Shown here piece by piece: positions 22,632 to 32,657 of a stretch of DNA of 62,000 nucleotides. The DNA is from Adiantum capillus-veneris (Eukaryota > Streptophyta > Polypodiopsida > Polypodiales > Pteridaceae). A program made the translations under genes and the position numbers. The notes beneath the pieces were generated by a model. That model searched no databases, was not told the origin of the DNA, and saw only the letters and a list, made by a program, of their open reading frames with translations. Positions within the stretch are counted from its first letter, which is position 1. Every line of letters starts with the position of its first letter. The stretch spans positions 126,643,182-126,705,181 of the forward strand of contig CM043967.1 in the NCBI GenBank assembly GCA_014529385.2, read 5' to 3'.

Positions 22632-24290
22632 ATATACCATATGCACCTCTTATATGTATAGCCGAGCTTTCTATTTTGCAAAAAGAAAATTTAATAGATG
22701 AAGTCTTTTTGTGTTACTGCTTGTCTCCAAGTCTTGTGAATTCTCAAGAGCAAAGTGAGGTGAATTCTAGTAATGGTATGCAAAGTGCAATGAATTCTAC
22801 TGATAAATAAAGTGTTAACAAATCTAACGAGCAAAGTTCTCTCAATTTTAATTCTATAGAGCAACGTGCAATTGTTGTAAAACAAACATTACAGGAATTA
22901 CAAGATTCTCCATCCCATCATAACTCTAGTTTACATTCTCCTTTTGCACGGAAAAAGTTGACTCACTTACTCACGGAGTATAGTGATGTGTTCTCAAGTG
23001 ATTTACCATCAGGTTTACCCCCTACACGTGATTTGTAGCATGGCATAGATGTCTTGCTAGGCACTAAACTGGTGAGTAAACCACCTTATCATATGAGTGC
23101 TAAAGAAGCCAAGGAGGTTGAGAGTCAGTTGGCTGACTACCTCGCTTGTGGTTTCATTAGACCTAGCACTTTGCCTTGGGCATCACCAATTCTATTGGTA
23201 AAAAAGAAAGATGGTACTATACGCATGTGTGTAGATTATCGCGGATTAAATGTGATAACCATCAAGAAAAAGTATCCTCTACCTCTAGTGGATGAGTTGT
23301 TGGATCAACTTCACAAGGCAAGATACTATACAAAGATATATCTTTGTTCAGAATACCACCAGGACTGCCTTTAGAACACGGTTTGGGCATTTTGAATTTT
23401 TGGTTATGCTTTTTGGTCTAACTAATACTCCAGTGACATTTATGACACTCATGGATAGTGTCTTACGTCCCTATCTTGGAAAATTTGTTGTGGTTTTCCT
23501 TGATGGCATTGTCATTTACAGTAAGACTGAAGATGAACACATAGAACACTTACGATTAGTGTTTGAACAGCTACGAGATCACGCATTGTATGCTAAGAAA
23601 AGCAAGTGCGATTTCTTTAAAACCGAGATACATTACCTCGGTCATGTGATCTCTTATTCTGGCATCAAGATGGACACTGACAAGGTCGTTGCCATTCTTC
23701 CATGGCCACATCCCAACAAAGTTGAGGAGCTTCAACTATTTTTAGTCATGGCTGGATTTTATCAACAGTATATTCGTGAATATGCCAAAATCATTGTTCC
23801 TATGAAGGATCAACTTAAAGCAAAAGGTAAGACCTTTTCTTTGGAAGAAGCCCAAAAATTCAATTTCGAACAGCTCAAGGTAGCTATAGCCATTGCTCTC
23901 ATCCTAGAAATCATCGACCCACTTAAGCCGTTTGTGGTAGAGACTAATGCTATTGATAAAGCCATTGGTGTGGTACTTCTCCAGGAGGAAAGACCTATAG
24001 CCTTTGAAAGTAAAAATCTAGATAGAGATCAACATAATTATTCTGATTATGAGCGAGAGCTCTATGCCATAATTCACGCTTTGCGAAAGTGGCAACACTA
24101 TTTATATGGTGTTGAGTTTGAAGTAGTTCTTGACCATGAGAGTATCAAATGGTTTACTACTCAAACAGACTTGAAGGGTCGTAAAGCTAGATGAGCAAAA
24201 ATCCTTCAAGATTATGATTGTAAGCTACGACATCGCAAGGGGCAATATAATGTAGTAGCGGATGCATTAAGTCGGATGCCTCAGATTAAT
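22632..24290 (+). pseudogene. Chromovirus reverse transcriptase and RNase H, inactive
   Basis: Linker with TAA 22808 and TAG 23036; RT fingers from about 23,054 ([36 protein letters not shown]). Motif A has lost its aspartate ([10 protein letters not shown] where KIDLRSGYHQ is usual; TAT at 23339-23341). A frame shift near 23,350 leads to FGHFEFLVMLFGLTNTP and motif C reads FLDGIV instead of xxDD (GAT GGC at 23512-23517). RNase H follows (about 23,935-24,290): FVVETNAIDKAIG has Asn where the catalytic Asp of TDAS is expected; ALRKWQHYLYG and VVADALSRMP are typical. TGA at 24192-24194. Both catalytic centres are therefore damaged. Confidence 0.9.
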
Positions 24291-25304
24291 TCACTTGCTT
24301 TCATGGAACTAAAGAGTGGATTTTTGGAGTCATTACGTGGCAAGTGTGCACATGATCAATCATATGCTAAAGTGTGGAGTGCAATTTTAAAAAGGGATCC
24401 CTCACACTCACATGTCTCTGAACAACCAAATCAACATGTCTCTGCACGCGCAAATAAAAACTCCAACACACAGAGCTCCACCCCTACTCAAGAAGAGCTT
24501 AAGTGATGGAATAATTTTTCCATTGATGATGGCTACTTAGTCCACAAAGGTAGAGTATGTGTGCCAAAGGACTCAGACACTAAGCTCTAAATCCTATTTG
24601 AGTGTCATGATAGTCCAAGTGCTGGTCACCTAGGTATTTGTAAGACGTATGCCTTAGCTCGATGGAAATTTTATTGGTCGGGCTTACATCATGATTTTCA
24701 AGAGTACGTACTAAACTGCCAATAGTGCCAAGTTAATCAGGCAGAGTGCCTCAAGGTAGGTGGCCTTTTACATCCTTTAGAGATTCCACACGGTAAGTGG
24801 GAGAGTATCTCTATGGATTTTGTAGTAGGACTACCTACTACAAATCATGGCCATGATGCCATTTGGGTAATTGTAGACCGTCTCACAAAGATGGGTCGAT
24901 TCATTTCCACTAAGACTATGATTAAGACACCATCATTAGCATGGCTATTTGTAGAGCATATATAGAAACTCTATGGTCTTCCAGCTAGTATCATTAGTGA
25001 TAGAGATCGAAAGTTTGATAATCAATTCTGGAGAGATGTGTTCCAAAAGCTGGAAACTAAACTTAATCTAAGTATGGTTGATCATCTAGAAACGGATGGT
25101 CAAACAGAAAGAGTAATCAAGTGCTAGAGGATATGATACGATCGTACGTTAGCAAGAAGAAAACCAATTGGGAAGACTACTTATCTATATTGGAATTTTC
25201 TTATAATAGTTCAAAGCATGTGACTACAGGGTTTAGTCCTTTTATGATTTTGTATGGATTTCAACGTAGATCCCCCATTACGGTGGGGTTGTCTAAGGAG
25301 AAGA
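24291..25304 (+). pseudogene. Chromovirus integrase, N-terminal and catalytic parts
   Basis: After a linker with TGA 24504-24506, the HHCC zinc domain is visible (CHDSPSAGHLG ... VLNC.QCQ, about 24,605-24,732) and then the catalytic core. The DDE triad is intact: D in SMDFVVGLP (about 24,816), D in IISDRD (24999-25001) and E in DGQTERV (25107-25109) with exactly 35 residues between the last two. Stops at about 24,588, 24,724 and 24,964 and a frame shift near 25,115 break it. The reading frame then runs to the TATAG at 25305-25309, where the nested element is inserted, and resumes at 35,582. Confidence 0.9.
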
Positions 25305-25309
25305 TATAG

Positions 25310-27376
25310 TGAGTGGCATAAAATGGTAACCATCTTTTTGCAACATTTGTCAGCCTACTCAACGTCCTCTTCCTCATATGTGTATATATTTTTCTACGCT
25401 ATTAAGTTATCTAGAGTAAATTCCCCCTCTTCGTTTAACCTTTGTGGCGACACATACATTATACTCTTCCCAAAAATGTCACCTTAGTCATATATTTATA
25501 TTACCACCCTTTTCTTTTTTTCTTTGTAAATAGAATAAGCATACAATAACCAACTATATACCCCCAAACTTTCTTACCTCTTGTGAATTAGTAGTAGAAA
25601 AATAATATATCCATCTTCCACCCCATATAGATAAATTCCCATGGAAATCAACTCTCCACTTGTCTTTACCAAAGATTATGGTCCCTCTCTACAAGTCTTC
25701 TATGCCCCCTACATAGGTGGCCCAATATCTCTTAAGAATATACATATAGTTTCTCTCCTTTCAAAAAGACTCCAATTGTATATTCTTTTCACAAGAAAAT
25801 AATATTGGGCCCTCCTCTATTTGTTTAAGCATCATAGCCTTTTGAAAAAGCATGATTCCCCTTGGATGCATACAAGCAAAGGGCCCATACAAGAAGACTT
25901 GGAAGCAAAAGGTTCCCTAGCCTAGTGTGGACCTTCCAAACCGAATTTCTTGGTGCATGGGCATGAAGAATAGTCCAAATTCATATCAAACATGTTGAGA
26001 AGGTCAATTTTGCCTTTTGAAGCATGTCATTCCGAGCTACAGGTAAAAAGTTATGGTCAAAATAGTGTAAATCTGTCAGATTCACAGCAAAAGGGAACTG
26101 TAAATCAAGTAAATCAAGAAGGTGAGATCTTATTTTTCCCCTACTCATCTTCTAGAAGAGCAATGAGTGTTCAATGTCACTTGCATGTGATGGGACCAAC
26201 CTAAAGATGCTTTCTAAATGCCAAGACAGACAAGTTGAGATACCCCGCAGGAGCCACCCGTAGGGCCTCATGGTGGGGCCCACCTACATTATGCACCCCT
26301 ATGGAGCCTTCACGGTCTAAAATGATATTTTTGGTGAATAAATAGTCACTTTTATGTCCAAAATTCAATGAGTGGTCAAAGGACACTTAATTAGGTCTAA
26401 TCACTTACTCTAATTAAGTGTAGCATAATCCCACTCCTACACAACTATAAATAGCTCCCCTTGGAGAGACTCAAGGACACACACCTATATTTTCAACTTC
26501 ATGTTGTTTCTTGATCAATAGTAGAGAAAACCCCAACTCTCCCTCTTTCACATCCTCCCTCCTAACCCTCCTCTTTGGAGGAAGTGCAAACTCTATTCTC
26601 CACTCTTTCCATTTTACAATCTCTTACTCCATCAACCCAATAAATCATTTGTAGCACCTCAATAACTTGTAAATACATCATGATCTCTCTCATGGTTATG
26701 TTAATGATCATTAAATCATCTTCAAAAACTTTCAAGTGTCGCAATTCGTGATGGTTAGCCAGCGTCTGTCCTCCCCTTAAAAGGTGTGCGAGAAATCAAG
26801 TAAGTGTTCTATTCTCAATTTACCATTGGTTTGTTTCTCCACACTTATTCAATTGGTCTAAAGAAATTTCTCACTCCAACTCTCTTTTTCTTCATTACAT
26901 ATGCATGTGGCTACCTATCATGGTGATTTTATTTATTGCATAGATGGAGATGAGCTCTCTATGCAAAGTGTGTTAGTTTGATGTAAGTGATTCTCTTGTG
27001 TGTTTGAGAGGCAAGTCTTGTGCACATGATTTTTTGATGAGTGCTTGAGAGAGGAAGAGTTTGGATGTATTATGGGTATTCTTATGGGGAGAAGGTGAAT
27101 GCTATTCCACAAATTGCATATTTCATTTTGATGCACGGCATTGGGTTGCATAATCGTTGATGGTGTTCAAGTGTCCAAAGTGTATATAGAGTAAGGGGGT
27201 TTTTCAAAGTGTGTCGCTTGAGTGGGTGAGTGCAAGTGTTATTTTGATTGGTTTCCTTCTCCACTCCCAAAAGAAGGTGGTGCCCCAAGTAGTGTGCGTA
27301 CCTCTTTACGAACATTTTGTGAGGGTAGGCCCATTGGTTTGGGTTTAGAGGCCCCATTTCAAAAATGTCGCCCTCA
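25310..27376 (+). repeat. 5' LTR of nested Tat element, 2,067 bp
   Basis: Starts TGAGTGGCATAAAATGG, ends GTCGCCCTCA. It aligns without large gaps to 33511-35577. A TATAAATA box lies at 26446-26453. Confidence 0.95.
26446..26453 (+). promoter_or_regulatory. LTR promoter TATA box
   Basis: CTATAAATAG in the 5' LTR. The identical site in the 3' LTR is at 34647-34654, the same offset from the LTR start. Probably the core promoter of the element. Confidence 0.7.
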
Positions 27377-27381
27377 TAAAG

Positions 27382-27398
27382 TGGTGCCCCCACTGAGA
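27382..27398 (+). other. Primer-binding-like site of nested element
   Basis: TGGTGCCCCCACTGAGA lies five bases after the LTR. A matching site with the same TGGTGCC...ACTGAG frame (TGGTGCCGCAACTGAGGA on the minus strand) lies at 47393-47410 in the related element. I cannot name the tRNA with certainty. Confidence 0.65.
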
Positions 27399-27430
27399 AA
27401 CATATTTCCAAGTTACCTTCAAATTTTTTA

Positions 27431-27646
27431 GTGATGAACAATGGAGTTCCCATCTATCCATTTCATTTTGCACAACACAATAGAGTAAATGTTCACATAG
27501 ATAGAAAAGTCTTTTTCCAGCAACGCATTGTTTTTATGTTTGGTGCAGAAAGACTTAGAGAAATACTGGCATCACCCAATCCAATTATACTTCCAATCAT
27601 CAATTATGAAACTTTTTTTGATGTTCACGTTTTCATTTTGTTTTAA
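27431..27646 (+). CDS. Mini-ORF A upstream of gag, unknown function (71 aa)
   Basis: Open frame from ATG 27431 (or ATG 27434) to TAA 27646. Product features: PFHFAQ near the N-terminus, VNVHIDRK, VFMFGAERLREI, then NPIILPIINYE and a hydrophobic end FDVHVFILF. There is no signal peptide or zinc motif. Related frames occur at 27673-27942 (same element) and at 36944-37162 (older element, in the same place before gag). Against the older copy, codon alignment shows many differences at third positions (CAC/CAT, GAT/GAC, GGT/GGG, CTT/TTA, GTT/GTG) while the amino acids stay the same, which points to selection on the protein. I do not recognise the family. It could be an accessory protein or a short upstream part of Gag. 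Confidence 0.65.
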   Translation: MMNNGVPIYPFHFAQHNRVNVHIDRKVFFQQRIVFMFGAERLREILASPNPIILPIINYETFFDVHVFILF

Positions 27647-27672
27647 AGGCAGGAACAAAGAGTGGTGAAGGG

Positions 27673-27942
27673 GTGCTCAAGGGCCATATGAAGGAACGAG
27701 GTCTTCAAACCAACAACGAGGAGTGGCACATGAATCACGATCAAAACAATGAACCTTTTAGGCCTATTGCTCGGCAATCCATTCATATAATCATTGCAAC
27801 TAAGTTTAGGTTTCAGTCTATCATAAGGAGGATATTTGGATCCACTCGCCTCAATGAAATCAATGCTTCAATTAATCCATTTATTCTACCTATGATAAAG
27901 TACGAATTAACAATGGATGTGTACATCTTCATTTTAATGTAA
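27673..27942 (+). CDS. Mini-ORF B upstream of gag, diverged tandem copy of A (89 aa)
   Basis: Open frame from ATG 27673 to TAA 27942, starting 27 bp after mini-ORF A. Its last about 65 residues align with A without gaps over most of the length: PFRPIA, RIFGSTRLNEI, NPFILPMIKYE and an end DVYIFILM correspond to PFHFAQ, FMFGAERLREI, NPIILPIINYE and DVHVFILF. An internal Met (MNHDQNNEP) aligns with the start of A, so the extra N-terminal 19 residues may be untranslated. Mini-ORF B is followed by 86 bp and then gag. Function unknown; the likely history is a tandem duplication followed by divergence. Confidence 0.6.
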   Translation: MLKGHMKERGLQTNNEEWHMNHDQNNEPFRPIARQSIHIIIATKFRFQSIIRRIFGSTRLNEINASINPFILPMIKYELTMDVYIFILM

Positions 27943-28028
27943 TCAGATTTATAGTGTCAATAATCTTGTGCGGCCCGTAAGAGAAAAGTTTCTTTTAAAA
28001 AAAAGAGATTTCAAAAAGTCTAAACAAA

Positions 28029-31000
28029 ATGTCAAGTTCTTTTCCCACGTTCTATGCAAGAAGTGGGGAAGATGCGCAAGAGTTTCTTGACAACTTGGAG
28101 ATGGCACATCTCATATCCGAGAGAGATGAAGAGGAAGTAAAGCTACGAGCCTTCCCGTTGGTTCTAAAAGCAGAAGCTAAAGCATGGTATGAGACCCTGC
28201 AACCCCAAATCAAGTCCAATTGGGAGAGACTGCGAGCAAGCTTCCTCTCCAAGTTCGGGCAAGGTGATACTTCTGAAGGACTATGGAAATGTCTTATTGG
28301 ACATAATCAGGTATCACTTGAAGACTATCCCTCTTATGAAGCAAACTTTGTCAATCTATGGGGTAGGTGGGAGGCTACATTAGAAAATCATGGTGGTGCA
28401 CCTAACTTTCTAAAAAAAGAGAGATTCATGGTTGGCTTGTATCCACTTTTAAAGGCTAAAGTAGAGCTAAAATTCCCATCCACCTTCGAAGAAGCACGTG
28501 AGGTAGTCATCATCAAGTTTAGAAAACTACACTTCCAAGCACATAGAGCAAGGGGTTTGAATGAAGTGAGTGAGAGGGGGTCTTCACAAACCATGGAAGC
28601 ACCAATTAGGGCCCCTCTTGCACAATCTTCACAAATAGGAGATAACTCTCAACAAGAGGTTTTACAAAGGCTAACTCAACAGCTTGAGAAGCTCACACTA
28701 AATCTAGTACAAGGCCTACCTCAACAACGACAACCAAGAGAAGGGAATCGCAATCAACGAAGACAAGCTCAAGAGTTGCGATGTTGGAATTGCAATGAAA
28801 TGGGCCATGGCATGTACAATTGTCCACATCCAAGGCGACTTCCGGGAGACATATATCCCCCCAGACTGCCTCCTCTCACTGTGCAGCAAGAACAAGCTCA
28901 AGGCCCACAAATCCTTCGTCGACCACCACCACCAGCAAATATACCTCCCGTCCCACATGAGGAGGAAGAAAGAGGAGTCAACATCATCAAGCTAGAAGAG
29001 GTAATAGATGAGCATACTCTAAACTTTGATGTTATGCCGACAGAAAAACGCACAAGAGCACATGATAAGGATGAAGACATGAGAAGTGAAGGAACAAATT
29101 CATCTAGAAGGGACAAGAAGAAGAAGTCAAAGATGGAAGAACCTGAAAGTAGCAGGAAGAAAAGATCAAGGCGAAGGGAAATTGGTATCAACGACTTCCC
29201 ATTGGGAAAGGAGCTAGATCCCTACAACATCCTGGAGGATTTACAAACCCAAAAGCCAAACATTTCATGGCCTCAACTTCTACACCTATCAGCCAAAGTA
29301 AGAAGGCAATGGCCAAAGTTGGTAAGTACAAGAATTCCAAAAAAGAAAGCAAATCTTTCCATTAAGGTTGTGGCCTCAAAGCTACAAAAAGATGTGGAAC
29401 CCATTGTGGATGCTTACATAAGGGGTGAAAAGGTGTCTAATGTATATGTTGATGGTGGAGCTCAAATGTGTGTGATCACGGAAAAATCAATGGACAAGTT
29501 AGGGCTTGAAATTACAAAGTCCTCTAATTGTCAAGCTAGGCTAGCCAACAACTCAAGTGTGAAGTGTTTGGGGATCATTGAAAATGTAAAAGTCTCTGTA
29601 TGTAACATAGATGCACGAGTGGATATGTATGTCATGCTAGCTAAGGGGGAGGGCTATCCCATCATCCTAGGGAGGCCTCGGCTCATTGCTGTGAATGCAG
29701 ATCAAAAATGGGGAAGTGGTCGTTTGATTCTTAAGAAGGGTCAACCGGTGGTGTATGATTGGCGAGAAGGAAAGCAACTAGATATCAACTATGAAACCAC
29801 GGCAGATGAAGAGAGCGAGGAGGAGAGTCCTTACTCAAGTGATGAGGAAGCATCAACCAGTGCATCAACCAGTGAAGAGGAGTCTTCTTTGGAGGTAATG
29901 GGAATTGTATTCAATGCCAACACTCAAGATGTTCCTGTAGAAGAAAATCCAACAGACAATCACACACAAGGGGATGAAAGATGCCACCACCTTGAAGAAG
30001 GATTTGAGAAGATGCTTGCAAAAGATCTTACTTGTGAGGAGAAGAGGTCCTACATCAATATGTTAAGGAGGTATCCCAATTTGTTTATCACTGACTACTC
30101 ACAAATAAGAGGTGTAAATGTAATAGAGCATCGAATTGAATTGAAACCAGGGACCAAACCCGTGGCTCAAAAGTTGAGACGACTAGGATCTGTGCAACAA
30201 AAGGCTCTCCTACAAGAAGTGAATCGACTCTTGAAGGCTGGCTTCATCTATCCAGTATCCAACTCCGAATGGGTATCACCTATTTTAGTCACTCCCAAGA
30301 AGAATGGTAAGTGGAGGGTCTGCATGGATTACAAACCCCTCAACGCTGCGACAAAGAGGGACCACTTCCCTCTCCCTTTCCAAGATGAAATTTTGAATGA
30401 AGTAGCAGGTCACGAATGCTACACTGTGTGTGATGGGTATTCAGGATATTTTCAAATTAGAATAGCAGAAGAGGACCAACAAAAAACCACCTTCATCACA
30501 CCTTGGGGATGTTTTGCATTCAGAGTAATGCCTTTTGGGCTCACCAATGCTCCTAGCACCTTCATGAGATTCACAATATTTGTATTTCAGCCATTCTTTG
30601 AAAAATCTATAAGAGTCTTTATGGATGATTTCTGTATTTATAGTTGTAGATCGCTTCATTGCCAAAAGGTTGAAGAGGGGCTTAAGAGGCTCCATCAATT
30701 TGGGGGACAACTCAACCAAGAGAAGTGTCATATCGGTGAATCTCAGGTGGTTTGGCTAGGCCATGTGGTTTCTTCACAAGGAATTCAAGTGGATCCCTCT
30801 AAAGTAGAGGCCCTTTTGTCATTATCTCCACCAACAACAACTAAGGAGCTAATGACCTTCAACCACAAAGTGAGGTACATGTCTCGCTTCATCCATCTCC
30901 TAGCAGAAGCCATCGCCCCTTTGCATAGGTTGGCAAGCCAATCTACATTTGAATGGGGGAGGGAACATGCAAAATGTTTTGAGGAAGTGAAGGGCATTCT

Positions 31001-31226
31001 TAGCTCTCTCCCAATCCTAATGCCACCAGATCCAAAGGAGACCTACTATGTCACTCCAAGTGTAGGTTTCGAAGCAATTGGTGTTGTTTTGATGCAAAAA
31101 GATCCTAAAACATCATACATGAGGCCGATCTATTTTGCAAGCAAGGTGATGACTCCGGCCGAGAAGGGATACACTGAAATGGAGAAAGTGGTCTTTGCAA
31201 TCTTGTTTGCGGTAAGGAAGTTTTGA
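28029..31226 (+). CDS. Tat-element polyprotein: Gag, protease, reverse transcriptase, start of RNase H (1,065 aa)
   Basis: Starts MSSSFPTFYARSGED; the ATG follows stops and begins a gag domain (residues about 5-180: FLDNLEMA, AKAWYETLQP, WERLRASFLSKF). Zinc knuckle C252-WN-C-NEMG-H-GMYN-C265. A basic NLS-like cluster (about 355-400, KKKSK...RKKRSRRR) is followed by an FPLG segment and IL-EDL. Protease active site DGGA with D475 (usual motif D-[ST]-G-A). Acidic Ser/Glu linker about 595-630. RT about 690-900 with KNGKWRVCMDYKPLN, motif A CDGYSGYFQI, and motif C FMDD (D866, D867) intact. RNase H begins near residue 1005, where YYVTPSVGFEAIG lacks the usual catalytic Asp. TGA at 31224-31226 ends the frame, but the same frame continues beyond it. 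Confidence 0.93.
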   Translation: MSSSFPTFYARSGEDAQEFLDNLEMAHLISERDEEEVKLRAFPLVLKAEAKAWYETLQPQIKSNWERLRASFLSKFGQGDTSEGLWKCLIGHNQVSLEDYPSYEANFVNLWGRWEATLENHGGAPNFLKKERFMVGLYPLLKAKVELKFPSTFEEAREVVIIKFRKLHFQAHRARGLNEVSERGSSQTMEAPIRAPLAQSSQIGDNSQQEVLQRLTQQLEKLTLNLVQGLPQQRQPREGNRNQRRQAQELRCWNCNEMGHGMYNCPHPRRLPGDIYPPRLPPLTVQQEQAQGPQILRRPPPPANIPPVPHEEEERGVNIIKLEEVIDEHTLNFDVMPTEKRTRAHDKDEDMRSEGTNSSRRDKKKKSKMEEPESSRKKRSRRREIGINDFPLGKELDPYNILEDLQTQKPNISWPQLLHLSAKVRRQWPKLVSTRIPKKKANLSIKVVASKLQKDVEPIVDAYIRGEKVSNVYVDGGAQMCVITEKSMDKLGLEITKSSNCQARLANNSSVKCLGIIENVKVSVCNIDARVDMYVMLAKGEGYPIILGRPRLIAVNADQKWGSGRLILKKGQPVVYDWREGKQLDINYETTADEESEEESPYSSDEEASTSASTSEEESSLEVMGIVFNANTQDVPVEENPTDNHTQGDERCHHLEEGFEKMLAKDLTCEEKRSYINMLRRYPNLFITDYSQIRGVNVIEHRIELKPGTKPVAQKLRRLGSVQQKALLQEVNRLLKAGFIYPVSNSEWVSPILVTPKKNGKWRVCMDYKPLNAATKRDHFPLPFQDEILNEVAGHECYTVCDGYSGYFQIRIAEEDQQKTTFITPWGCFAFRVMPFGLTNAPSTFMRFTIFVFQPFFEKSIRVFMDDFCIYSCRSLHCQKVEEGLKRLHQFGGQLNQEKCHIGESQVVWLGHVVSSQGIQVDPSKVEALLSLSPPTTTKELMTFNHKVRYMSRFIHLLAEAIAPLHRLASQSTFEWGREHAKCFEEVKGILSSLPILMPPDPKETYYVTPSVGFEAIGVVLMQKDPKTSYMRPIYFASKVMTPAEKGYTEMEKVVFAILFAVRKF

Positions 31227-31460
31227 TCATATCTTCTCCCTGTGCCATTTTTTTTTCTCACCTTAGAGCACAATCTACCATATGTAGTACAACACATGAG
31301 CCTCTCATCTAGAATAGCAAAGTGGGTGCTTGAACTCCAAGAATTTAAATACACTTTCCTTGTAGAAGATAGCACAAGAGCAGGACTTGCAAACATTCTC
31401 ACCTACAAAGTGAGAGAAAGGGAAGGATCACGACTACAAAGAGAGGAAGGCTCAAAATAG
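31227..31460 (+). pseudogene. C-terminal part of the first RNase H domain, same frame
   Basis: Continues in frame after the TGA: LEHNLPYVVQHMSLSSRIAKWVLELQEF is the normal end of gypsy RNase H, followed by DSTRAGLANILTYK. It ends at TAG 31458-31460. Both stops need only one C-to-T change from Arg (CGA) and Gln (CAG) codons. In Tat elements this first domain is thought to be vestigial next to the second RNase H. Confidence 0.85.
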
Positions 31461-32657
31461 TTCAAAGTGAAGGAGATTGATAATGCCCATACTTTATGCT
31501 TCGACGGAGCTTATCAACGCCAACAAGAAAAAGCAGCAGGGGGGATCATCATTTTGAACCCACAAAAGGAGGTAATGGTTAGAAAAGGTATCACTCTACC
31601 CAGCGTTCACTCTAACAATGAGGCTGAGTATGCTGCTCTAACCCTTGGGTTAGAAGAATGCAAAGAATTAGGCATACAAAGACTTATTATAAAAGGTGAT
31701 TCTTTGCTAGTGGTCAGGCAAATCCAAGGGACTTGGAGGTGCAAGAATCGTACATTGTTTGAGTGGCTTAGTAGTGTAAGAGCTTTGATGAAGGGTTTTA
31801 AAGCAACACAGGTACAACACATTGTGAGAACTCATAACAAGGAAGCAGACTTACTCGCAAATGAAAACCTTCAAATGGCGGTAGGAGGTGTGAAACTATA
31901 TGAACCCAAATATCAAGGTCAAGAGGAGCTAAAAGACATTATCTTATTTCTACAAGCAGGTGAGTGTCCCAAACACTTAGACAAGGTGCAAAGACATAGA
32001 CTAGTTAAGAAGGCCACACCTTACCAGTTGATCGGGGATGATTTATATCACAAAGGGAAATATTTGGTCTTGAGGAGAGTACCAGGTGTGCAAGAGATAG
32101 AGAAAATTCTTCTTTCATGTCATGATGATGTCTGTGGTGGTCACTTTTCTCAAGATATTACAAGTAAGAAGATTTTACAAGCAGGGTTTATTTGGCCGAG
32201 CTTACATCGTGATGTCCAATATTGGTGTAAGGCATGTAAGCCATGCCAAATTGCTGGGGATAGACGACTAACATATGAGCTTCGAGTCCCAATAATATCT
32301 TATGGCCCTTTTGAAAAGTGGGGTGTGGATGCAATAGGTCCCCTACCTCGTACTTCTACAGGGAAGGTTTTCATCATCATGGGTGTTGACTACATGACAC
32401 GATGGGCGGAAGCAACAAGCACAACCCGAATCACAGCTGAAGAGGTATCAAAGTTTATTTTTGATCATATTTGTAGTAGGTTTGGAACACCCCTAGAAAT
32501 CTTATCAGATCGAGGCCCGGGTTTTAGGGCTGACCTTCTGAATGATCTCTTGAGGAGGTTAAAAGTGAAACACCTGCATTCCACACCCTACTATCCTCAA
32601 TGCAATGGATTGGTGGAAAAAGTGAATGGAATGATATGTAAGATCATTTCTAAGTAG
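31461..32657 (+). pseudogene. Archaeal-type RNase H and integrase core
   Basis: Same frame as the upstream polyprotein. The second RNase H (about 31,490-31,890) keeps all acidic residues: CFDGAY (D at 31503), NNEAEY, KGDSLL, NKEADLLAN. This extra domain between RNase H and integrase marks the Tat lineage. Integrase follows: HHCC zinc part (CHDDVCGGHFS ... CKACKPCQ, about 32,115-32,250) and core with D in WGVDAIGP (32328-32330), D in ILSDRGPGF (32508-32510) and E in LVEKVNG (32616-32618), a DD35E triad with exact spacing. The frame ends at TAG 32655-32657, again one C-to-T step from CAG. Confidence 0.92.

Noticed and set aside
26201-27453. Minus-strand open frames in the LTRs of the nested element (for example 26201-26386 and 27082-27453)
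   Set aside because: They recur in both LTRs only because the LTRs are nearly identical, lack protein motifs and overlap promoter sequence.
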